A DNA stretch of 37,941 nucleotides from Calditrichota bacterium (GTDB lineage Bacteria; Zhuqueibacterota; Zhuqueibacteria; JANLFK01; Oleimicrobiaceae). Position numbers and translations under genes: made by a program. Position 1 is the stretch's first letter. Each line of letters opens with the position of its first letter. The stretch covers positions 1 through 37,941 of the forward strand of contig JACIZP010000345.1 in NCBI GenBank assembly GCA_014359355.1, in the 5' to 3' direction. Below the pieces are notes generated by a model that saw only the letters and a list, made by a program, of their open reading frames with translations, was not told where the DNA came from and ran no database searches. Of the stretch, positions 26,795 through 34,288 are shown piece by piece.

Positions 26795-27861
26795 AAGAGG
26801 ACTCCTATGGTGTACGCGTGCACTTTGCCGAGGATGCCCAGACCGCGGTAGGCGTACTCAAACTTGAGCGCAGTGTTGTGCATCATGTAGATCGTGGCGC
26901 CGCCCCCGAAGGCCAGACCGTATTCTGAGTCCTCCATGAACAGTGCCTTGTAGCCAGCACGGAGGAAGAAGGAACCGGTGGCGGGCAGGACCCATTGGTA
27001 CTGTGCCCCCACGTTCACCGACTCGCTGTTGTTGTTGGGATGCAGAGCGTCAATTGCCAAGGTCAAGCGGTGACGCTCCCGCACCAACGGGTGAACGGCC
27101 ACGCCGATCCTGAAAAGCAGAGGCAACTCCCAGGACTCGAGGCGGAATTGGCCGCGGACGTCCCGGTAATTGCCTTGCTCCAGCGGCAAGATGTCGATCG
27201 GCTGCAATAGGTCCATGCCGTCGTAGCGCATTTTCGTGCCAAAGTTGGAGATGCTCATGCCGATGCTCATCCCGTCGGACCGTTCGCCCGTCGCCGAGAA
27301 GAAGTGGGTCTGCAGCAGGACCCCCAAGTCGGCGGCCACGGCGTAGGCGCCCACGTGCCAGATCTGGGAGGACACGTACTTTGCCGAGGCGCCAAATGAG
27401 AACCACTGCGCCAGTCGCCGAGAATAGGAAAAGGCAAAGGCAAAGTCGGTGGCGCTGAAAGTTTCGCCTGTCCCCTCCTGGCTGGCCACAGTGGTGACCT
27501 CCATTTCGCCGTAGCCAGTGTGGTAGAGGCTCAAGGCAAAGGTTCCCAGGCGCGGCAACACCAGGCCAACAGCCGCGGCCGAGGTGTTGATGTCCAATAG
27601 CCACGGCTGGTAGGTGAACTGCGCCTCGCTGCGCGCCATGTACCCCAGCCCGGCTGGGTTCCAATAGGTGGCAGAGAGGTCTGTGGCGACGCCCACGTAG
27701 GCATCGCCCATGGCGGCCCCGGCGCAGCCGAAGCCTATCTCCAAGAAGTTGGCGGCCGTGGTCCCTGCCCGGTGCGGCTTCTGGCCGTAGGAGAGGGAGT
27801 ACCAGGCTAGACAGAGGACTGCGACCGCCGTCCCCACTCGCTGCCAGTTGCTGTTCATCAT
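26791..27861 (-). CDS. PorV/UPF0164-family outer-membrane protein
   Basis: About 356 residues with a signal peptide ending near SYGQ. The N-terminal signature ANFLEIGFGCAGAAMGDAYVGVATDLSATYWNPAGLGYM is the UPF0164/PorV pattern (LxIGxGxRxxxMGxAxxAxAxDxxAxxWNPAGL). The rest is a FadL-like beta-barrel ending HAYTIGVLF. In Bacteroidota, PorV shuttles type IX secretion cargo; in deeper FCB lineages relatives form large paralogous families of less certain role. GAGGG precedes the start. The stop overlaps the chaperone start, and the gene follows the large exported protein by 35 bases. Whether it serves secretion of the neighbouring sorting-domain proteins is inference. Confidence 0.85.
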   Translation of the reverse strand: MMNSNWQRVGTAVAVLCLAWYSLSYGQKPHRAGTTAANFLEIGFGCAGAAMGDAYVGVATDLSATYWNPAGLGYMARSEAQFTYQPWLLDINTSAAAVGLVLPRLGTFALSLYHTGYGEMEVTTVASQEGTGETFSATDFAFAFSYSRRLAQWFSFGASAKYVSSQIWHVGAYAVAADLGVLLQTHFFSATGERSDGMSIGMSISNFGTKMRYDGMDLLQPIDILPLEQGNYRDVRGQFRLESWELPLLFRIGVAVHPLVRERHRLTLAIDALHPNNNSESVNVGAQYQWVLPATGSFFLRAGYKALFMEDSEYGLAFGGGATIYMMHNTALKFEYAYRGLGILGKVHAYTIGVLF

Positions 27862-27896
27862 ATCGCCCTCATGTGCTATTTCGTCTTGCGTCTGGC

Positions 27897-30800
27897 TCAC
27901 TTGATGATGGCAAACTTGCCCATCTGCTCATCACCAGTGGCGTGGGCCTTCACATGGTAGAGGTACATCCCGGCGGCCACCTCCAGGCCCTCCTTGGTGA
28001 GCAGGTCCCAATGGGCGGTGCCATCGTCGAGGGGATTGTCCACCTCCAACACATCCACCAGCACGCCGCTGACCGTGAAGATTTTGATGGTGCATCTGGC
28101 GGGCAGGTGGGTGAACATCAGTCGGCGACGCTGGTTCAAGCGCCAATTGGATACCGCCGGCTCCATGGCATTGGTGGCCACATACGGGTTGGGCACGACT
28201 TTGATAGTGCGCATGGTCTGGCGCAGGGCGGCCACATCCAAGGGGCCGGCCTCACTGACCTTGAACGACAGGGTGTCGCCGGAGAAAAACGGCCGCCTAA
28301 AGGTGACTCGATACACGTCATTGGGTTTCGGGAGTCGGCTGCTGTCGCCAGCTACAGTGAAGTCCAGGATGAAGGCGGTCCCTGCCCACTTGTTATCGGT
28401 GGTCACGGGGCCAACCAGCACGCGGTCCTGGAGAATGTCGAAACGGAGGTTGGCATTTCTGTCCTGTACCACAAGGTCCAGGAGCTCAGGGGCGCCTCCC
28501 GGGCCGGCGAACGAGCGGTTCACCACGTAGAAGCTGAAGGGCAGATTGACCAACAGCGCAGAGCGACTGACCCGTTGCCCAGTCTCGTCGCGCATGGTCT
28601 TGGTGCTCACCCTGCCCACATATGCGGAGTCATTGCCGGTGAACACGATTTCATAGTCCCAGGGGAATAAGTTGCTCTCGGGTGTTTGCACCAGCCGCAT
28701 CGGGCTTGAGCCCACCAACCACCCGCTACGCGCCACGTCCAGTTCGGCGGTGATGACCGGATGCAACATTTTCAAGCGCACGCCGTCGAAGATATCGGTG
28801 TAGATCTCTTGGCCGGCGACGAAGTGGGAGTACGGCTTGAGGACGGAATCCACGCGCGCGATGTTGTTGTAGGCGAAGCGAAGCGGGGTCTCTTCGTAGA
28901 CCAAGGCATTGTCCGCAGTGACGTCGAACACGTGAATGCCGCTGGTGGTGTAAAGCAGGCCGTGGGCATAGTTGGCCACCGCCGAGAGCGTGTCGATGGT
29001 GAAGGTCACCTTGTAGGTGTGTCCGGTCTTCAGGCTCTTCTCGGCCAGGATCTCCGGCTCGATGGAGCCGCAACCAAAGATCAAGCCCTCGCCCTGGCTT
29101 CCTACGGTGGGCGGCACGTAGCCAGCAGCCGTTTGATGCGGGGTGACGATCTGCACGTTCTTGCCGACCGCTCGCACTTCCTCAGCCTCGTCCAGATCGA
29201 TGTAGATGCTGTTTTCTGAGGGAGCGATGCCGGGCCCGATATTCACCGCCCCAGAGTCGTAGGCGACCAGCGCGTAGTAGTAAGTGCGCCCGTTCTGCAC
29301 TTCGCGGTCGATGAAGTAATGGGTGATGCCCGAGTCGTCGCCGAGGTAGTAGCCGGCACCGTTCACTAGGCCGTAGTTGGTGAAGCCGCGCTTGCCGTCC
29401 TTCAGGTCACACTGAAAAATCGGCTTGCGGAACATCGGCGTGCCGTACCCGTCGGTGATGACCTCGCAATCGGACATCTTCTTGTCGGTGGCGCGGAAGA
29501 GTTTGTAGCCCTGGAAATCGTTGACGTTCTTGAGAAACGGGTCACGCGTGCGCGTATCCGCGACGTTGTCCCAGGTGAGGATCACGTAGCCATCTCCCGG
29601 GGTGGCGGTCAACGTGGGCATCTCAGGCGGCTTGGCGAAGCGGTAGTCGCTTTCGTAGACGACCTGCACAATGCGCTTGACCTCGAAGAGGGCAGGTGCG
29701 CTGTGTTGTGCCGAATTCAGGCCTTCCAGGGGGTCATAAGAATGGAGCTCGGACATGGAGATGCGTTCGGTGCGCCCTTTGTACAGCGGGAACGGCCCCG
29801 AGGCAAAGACCTCGATGAGGTTGGAGATCTTCCCATAGTACTCGACGAGTGTGTCGGAGGCCATGATCTCCCACATCGATTTGTCACCGCGGAACCAGCG
29901 GTAGTCGGAGGCGTGGCTGGGCACCGGGAAGAGCAGGAAGGCGGTGAGGCCGATCATGTCGGATTCGGAGACGTCGGTTTCCGCGAAGTTTGGTTCTGCT
30001 TGTCCCTCCACGCGGTCAGGGCGGTGGTTGCACTCGCCTTCGTCTGGACCGGTGTAGTTGAGTTCGGCAGGGCCGACCCCATCCAGCCCCACGTCATCGC
30101 CTGGATTTTCAGTTATCTGATACGCGCCATCGCCGTTGCGGTCCTCGCCGTCTTGCCAATCCTGGTCCTCGTCGGCATCCCAGTGCGGACGGAGATCCTC
30201 GACCTTCAGGTTGTAGAAAGAAAGGAAGGCGCTCAAGTCTGCGATGCCCTCGGTGGGTCCGATGATTCTCGTGGCGTCGTTGTCGCGCTTTTCGTCAATC
30301 AGCCCGTCCTCGTCGTTATCCACCCCGTCCCAGCCAATGCCCGGGCTTTCCAGGTAGGCAAAGCCCATGGTGCCCGTGGGCAACCCTCCCTGTCCAATAC
30401 CGTCCACGTCCCAGGAGTAGGCCATATCCACCTTCTTGTCGAAGAAGCCGAGCTCGTCGTCGCTCTCGCCACCGATGGCGTTGTCGACCCAGTAGCCGAA
30501 GCAGACCTGGGGCAGGTCGTAGTCAGAGATGTTGGCGATGGTGTATTCCCAGAAGATGGCGTCCCGCGCTTGCGGGTTGTTCCACTGGAAGCCGCGCTGT
30601 TCGACGCGGATGCCGATGCCACCCCACGGTTTGCCCTTCTGGATGGTCACCTGCGGACGGATGTCGCCAATCCTGACGCCGGGGCGGGGATAGTACTTCA
30701 CCCGATCCTCGGGCCCGAGGTACTCCTGGTCCTGGGCATCGTTGGCGACGAAATAGGTCTCCAGGTCGGCTTCCATTTTGCCGCGGCCGAACCGCCCGTC

Positions 30801-31358
30801 CCACTCACCAGGCCAATGGAGGAGATGATCGGTGTAGGGCCACCCTTGGGGCGGCCACGAGTCGGGCCGGTTGCTCATGGCCGGATATTCGCCCGCTTCG
30901 TTGAAGTAGCCGAACACGGGATAGAGACCCCATTCGATGGTGCCGGTGGGGTCGCGATCCATCTCCTCGCGGTAGCTGGTCTGCAAGAAGTAGAGCGTGT
31001 CCAGGTCCTTGCGTGTGCTGATCTGCACCGGGTCGGTGACTGGGATGGAATCGTTCTCCACGAAGACCCGCGCCCCGATGAGCAGGCCGACGCCGTCGGT
31101 CATGCGCACGCCGCTCATGTTGTTCGGCCAGCGCGACCACTGCGAGCCCACCACGCCCGAAACCCACTTGGCCAGCTCGGTCGTGTTCTTGAAGTAGATG
31201 AAGACCCGATTCCCGGTCATGTACCCCTCCCTTATGGCGGCGATGTCGCCGGCAGGGTCATCGGGTCCCTCGTACTTTCGCCCCTGAGCGAAGAGCAGAC
31301 TGCTTAGCGCACAGAGCAACGCCAAGGCGATTCCCGCGAATTTGGCTGACTTGAGCAT
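27897..31358 (-). CDS. Large exported protein with Ca-site repeats, FN3-like region and C-terminal sorting domain
   Basis: 1153 residues from the ATG at 31358; GAGGTGA lies seven bases upstream and a signal peptide follows (KFAGIALALLCALSSLLFAQ). Two clusters resemble thrombospondin-3/EF-like calcium loops: DGVDNDEDGLIDE near 344-356 and DADEDQDWQDGEDRNGDGAY near 394-413. A fibronectin-III-like region lies at about 575-705 (PPEMPTLTATPGDGYVILTWDN to YYYALVAYDSGA). The end (VVPNPYVATNAM, IKIFTVSGVLVDVLEVDN, GMYLYHVKAH) is a FlgD-like type IX sorting domain. It lies 67 bases after the TonB-dependent receptor and before the PorV-like gene. It is not SusD-like; it may be a surface glycan-binding partner of the receptor, which is inference. 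Confidence 0.85.
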   Translation of the reverse strand: MLKSAKFAGIALALLCALSSLLFAQGRKYEGPDDPAGDIAAIREGYMTGNRVFIYFKNTTELAKWVSGVVGSQWSRWPNNMSGVRMTDGVGLLIGARVFVENDSIPVTDPVQISTRKDLDTLYFLQTSYREEMDRDPTGTIEWGLYPVFGYFNEAGEYPAMSNRPDSWPPQGWPYTDHLLHWPGEWDGRFGRGKMEADLETYFVANDAQDQEYLGPEDRVKYYPRPGVRIGDIRPQVTIQKGKPWGGIGIRVEQRGFQWNNPQARDAIFWEYTIANISDYDLPQVCFGYWVDNAIGGESDDELGFFDKKVDMAYSWDVDGIGQGGLPTGTMGFAYLESPGIGWDGVDNDEDGLIDEKRDNDATRIIGPTEGIADLSAFLSFYNLKVEDLRPHWDADEDQDWQDGEDRNGDGAYQITENPGDDVGLDGVGPAELNYTGPDEGECNHRPDRVEGQAEPNFAETDVSESDMIGLTAFLLFPVPSHASDYRWFRGDKSMWEIMASDTLVEYYGKISNLIEVFASGPFPLYKGRTERISMSELHSYDPLEGLNSAQHSAPALFEVKRIVQVVYESDYRFAKPPEMPTLTATPGDGYVILTWDNVADTRTRDPFLKNVNDFQGYKLFRATDKKMSDCEVITDGYGTPMFRKPIFQCDLKDGKRGFTNYGLVNGAGYYLGDDSGITHYFIDREVQNGRTYYYALVAYDSGAVNIGPGIAPSENSIYIDLDEAEEVRAVGKNVQIVTPHQTAAGYVPPTVGSQGEGLIFGCGSIEPEILAEKSLKTGHTYKVTFTIDTLSAVANYAHGLLYTTSGIHVFDVTADNALVYEETPLRFAYNNIARVDSVLKPYSHFVAGQEIYTDIFDGVRLKMLHPVITAELDVARSGWLVGSSPMRLVQTPESNLFPWDYEIVFTGNDSAYVGRVSTKTMRDETGQRVSRSALLVNLPFSFYVVNRSFAGPGGAPELLDLVVQDRNANLRFDILQDRVLVGPVTTDNKWAGTAFILDFTVAGDSSRLPKPNDVYRVTFRRPFFSGDTLSFKVSEAGPLDVAALRQTMRTIKVVPNPYVATNAMEPAVSNWRLNQRRRLMFTHLPARCTIKIFTVSGVLVDVLEVDNPLDDGTAHWDLLTKEGLEVAAGMYLYHVKAHATGDEQMGKFAIIK

Positions 31359-31425
31359 TTGGCATTCACCTCTTTGTCTGAACGACCTTGCCTCGGATAA
31401 CAACTCTTCTTGCTGTGCCGTGCCT

Positions 31426-34116
31426 TCAGAACACCAGGCCGATGCCGAACTTGACCAGCCGCGGCGCCGCGAACATTGAGGGGTTGTGCACCCGATCCAT
31501 GTAGTCGTTAAAGTCGCTGCGATGCCCCGCAATGTCAGAGGGACGCACCACTGCCGTGTACGCGCGGCCAGTCTGGCTGTTCACCCACACTTCGTTGAGC
31601 CTGTCTAAGAGATTGTAGACGTTCAGGGTCAATCGGCACTTGAACGACGCGGACAATGGAATCGTGTAGAAGCTGCTCATGTCGACGCTCACGCGGGCCG
31701 GTCGCCAAGCGTTGTTGGGATAGAGATTCACCCGTGCCAGCATGCTTTCGGGCAAGGGATCCCAGGTGTACGGAGCACCGGAGTTGTAGTAGCCGGTGAG
31801 TGTGGCCCCGTAGCGGGCAGTGTTGTAGCCTACCGTGACGTTGAGCGTGTGGCGCTGGTCCCAGCTCATGGGGATCAGCCGCACCACAGGGTCCATGCTG
31901 TTGCCAGCACGGTCGAAGGTCTGCGTCGGATAGTCAGCATTGCCGCGCGTGTACTGCAGCGTATAGTTGAGATAGGCGGAAAGTGGGCCCCGCACAAAGT
32001 CGTACTTGACCTCCAGGCCTTTGGCGTTGCCATAGTCCTTGTTGCTGTAAAGGCCGTACTCAATCTGGTTGAAGGTGGTGATGACCTTGGCACTGAGGAG
32101 GTCGTAGATGTCACGATAGAAGAGCGCCACCTCCAAGCCCATGCCGGGGATGAGCTCTTGCCAGAGCCCGACCTCGTACTGCACGGTTTTCTCAGCCTTC
32201 AGTTGCGGGTTGCCCATGACGGTCACAAAATCGGTGGGCGCCACCCTGAAGTCGTGATTCTGGTAGAGGGCGTACAACGGCGGCATCTGGAAGAAGTGCC
32301 CATAGCTGAAGCGCAGGAGGGCAGTTCTTCCAAGCTGGTAGGAGAGGCCAAAGCGCGGGCTGATCTGCACCTTCGGGTCTGCCTTTGGATAGGTGGACAT
32401 GCGGGACGGGTCATCGAACGTGAGCTGGTTGGCCGGATTGCGGAGTTGCGAGGGGTAGACCGTCCGCGGGTCGAAATAGTCATAGCGCACCCCCACGTTG
32501 ATGACCATCTCGTCGAATTCCATCTTGTCTTGTACATACGCGGAGAATTCGACAGGCTTGACCCGGTACAAGTCGGTGTAGATGGAAGAGTCGGGCAGCA
32601 CCACAGGCTGGTAGAGCTCGCTTTCCAGGTCGGTGTTGTAATAGAGGTTGCGAATTTCTTTGTACCGATTGTGCAGGTCGTAGCGGGTCACCTGGAAGCC
32701 ACTCTTCAGGCTGTGCCGAGAGGTAGCCTGCCAGGTTACGTCGTATTTGACAGACTGCTCCCGCATCAGCCGCTCGTCATGGCCTTTTTGTTGGCCCCCG
32801 GTGAAAAAGCCGGGACCGGTGTCGCGCAGGAACTTGTCGTGCACATATCTCTTGTCCAGTGGGTCCTTGAACACGTACCAGCCGTGGTCATGGTAAAGGG
32901 CCGAGAGCTTGAGCTCGTAGAAAAGGCGTGGCGAGAGCATATGGTTGAGCTGCAGCGCTCCCATATGGGCATCGCGGTGGGTGGCAGCCATGCCGTCCGG
33001 GTTGTACTTGAAGGCATGGTTGTAGTCGTGCCACTCGTCGCGGTTGAGTGTGTAGAGGAGGCCCAACTTGAGGTTGGGCGTCGGCCGCCAGGAAAGCTTG
33101 CCCATGAGAGAGAGATTCTTGCTGCGGTTCATGGGCACGTAGGCGCTGTCGCCAGTATGCTCGGAGTACCACTGCGCTGGGTTATCGGATTCGAAATTGC
33201 TGTAGTCAGAGGGACGAAAGCGGCGCACGCCGTTGAGGTGGTTCTTATTGTCCTGATAGCGAAAGTCGGCAAGAAAAGTGAGCTGCTCGCCCAGGAGCGG
33301 CCCGCTCAGCTGCGCCTTGTAGTCCTGGTTGCGCGTGAGCTCTTCGTCGCGCAGCCCGATGAAGATGTCCTTGTGCGTGGTGAGAAAGTTGGCCAGGTCA
33401 GCGGAGAGCGCGCCGTGCAATTGACTGCCGCCGTCCTTGGTGACGGCGTTAACCACACCGCTCATGGCCCTGCCGTACTCGGCATTGAAGGTGCCGGTAA
33501 TGACCTCGAGGTCAGCGATGGCGGTGGGCTCAAGGTCCACGTGCCGCCCGGAGCCACCGAACGACTCGGTCACCTTCATGCCGTCGATGAGGTAGGCAAC
33601 CTCGGTGAGGCGACCTCCTCGAAAATGGCCTTCCACCACGCCGGCCTGCAGGCCGATGACCGCTCCGACGTTCTCCACCGGGAGGATATCCATGAGTTCG
33701 GAGGAGACATTGCGGATGGAGCTGGTCTGGTCCTTCTTGATGACCACCCGCTCTGCCTGCACGACAACTTCTTTGCCTTCAAGCACGGTGGGGTTCAGGC
33801 GGATTGTCACCTCCTCGGTGCGGTTGACGGAGACCCGAACGTTTTGCAGGTGCACGGCCTCGTAGCCGATCATCGTGGCACGCAGGGTGTAGGTGCCGGG
33901 TGGCATGTTGAGGATGAAAAACTGCCCGTTCTCGTCGGTGGCGGCCCCTCTGGTGGTGCCTTCAACGACGACGTTCACCCCAGGCAACGGGCCGCCCGTG
34001 CTGGCATCCAGTACCCGGCCGACGATCTTGCCTGTGGTTTGCGCCCCCGCCAGTGGGGCAAAGGCCAGCAACGCGGTCGCCAGCACGATAAACGATGTCA
34101 TCTGTCCACGGCGCAT
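31426..34116 (-). CDS. TonB-dependent outer-membrane receptor
   Basis: 896 residues, signal peptide ending near AGAQ (about 25). A carboxypeptidase-regulatory-like beta-sandwich (about 28-110, GKIVGRVLDASTGGPLPGVNVVVEGTTRGAATDENGQF) is typical of FCB receptors. The plug follows (VAYLIDGMKV, LEPTAIADLEVITGTFNAEYGRAMSGVVNAVTKDGG), then a 22-strand barrel ending LVKFGIGLVF. It would import a substrate or oligosaccharide using TonB energy. AGGA lies seven bases before the ATG. The neighbouring secreted binding protein, PorV-like protein and GH16 enzyme make a glycan the most likely substrate. There is no SusD gene in the window. Confidence 0.94.
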   Translation of the reverse strand: MRRGQMTSFIVLATALLAFAPLAGAQTTGKIVGRVLDASTGGPLPGVNVVVEGTTRGAATDENGQFFILNMPPGTYTLRATMIGYEAVHLQNVRVSVNRTEEVTIRLNPTVLEGKEVVVQAERVVIKKDQTSSIRNVSSELMDILPVENVGAVIGLQAGVVEGHFRGGRLTEVAYLIDGMKVTESFGGSGRHVDLEPTAIADLEVITGTFNAEYGRAMSGVVNAVTKDGGSQLHGALSADLANFLTTHKDIFIGLRDEELTRNQDYKAQLSGPLLGEQLTFLADFRYQDNKNHLNGVRRFRPSDYSNFESDNPAQWYSEHTGDSAYVPMNRSKNLSLMGKLSWRPTPNLKLGLLYTLNRDEWHDYNHAFKYNPDGMAATHRDAHMGALQLNHMLSPRLFYELKLSALYHDHGWYVFKDPLDKRYVHDKFLRDTGPGFFTGGQQKGHDERLMREQSVKYDVTWQATSRHSLKSGFQVTRYDLHNRYKEIRNLYYNTDLESELYQPVVLPDSSIYTDLYRVKPVEFSAYVQDKMEFDEMVINVGVRYDYFDPRTVYPSQLRNPANQLTFDDPSRMSTYPKADPKVQISPRFGLSYQLGRTALLRFSYGHFFQMPPLYALYQNHDFRVAPTDFVTVMGNPQLKAEKTVQYEVGLWQELIPGMGLEVALFYRDIYDLLSAKVITTFNQIEYGLYSNKDYGNAKGLEVKYDFVRGPLSAYLNYTLQYTRGNADYPTQTFDRAGNSMDPVVRLIPMSWDQRHTLNVTVGYNTARYGATLTGYYNSGAPYTWDPLPESMLARVNLYPNNAWRPARVSVDMSSFYTIPLSASFKCRLTLNVYNLLDRLNEVWVNSQTGRAYTAVVRPSDIAGHRSDFNDYMDRVHNPSMFAAPRLVKFGIGLVF

Positions 34117-34146
34117 AGCTCTGTCCTTGCATGGTATGCTCAGCTG

Positions 34147-34161
34147 GACTCCAAAGGAGTC
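34147..34161. promoter_or_regulatory. Perfect dyad upstream of the TonB-receptor gene
   Basis: GACTCC-AAA-GGAGTC, a 6-bp perfect inverted repeat 31 bases upstream of the receptor start, usable as an operator or small RNA hairpin. Function unknown. Confidence 0.35.
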
Positions 34162-34231
34162 GGTGTTTGATACGGGAAGACGGCACTTCCGGCGTCCTTT
34201 GCCTCTCGATGCGCACGCTGCCCAGCCTGGT

Positions 34232-34258
34232 CAACCCCGCCGCTGGGCGACGGGGTTG
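34232..34258. promoter_or_regulatory. Large GC-rich hairpin between the CBM9 gene and the TonB-receptor gene
   Basis: A 12-bp stem (34232-34243 with 34247-34258, one G-U pair in RNA) with a three-base loop, 31 bases past the stop of the CBM9 gene. No T tract follows on either strand, so it is more likely an mRNA stabiliser or partial terminator than a full terminator. Confidence 0.5.
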
Positions 34259-34288
34259 CCCACTACGGCTGACTGGAGGAGGCAGCAC

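Noticed and set aside
31849-34170. 773-codon open frame antisense to the TonB receptor
   Set aside because: No domains or ribosome site; its length comes from high GC third positions on the real coding strand.
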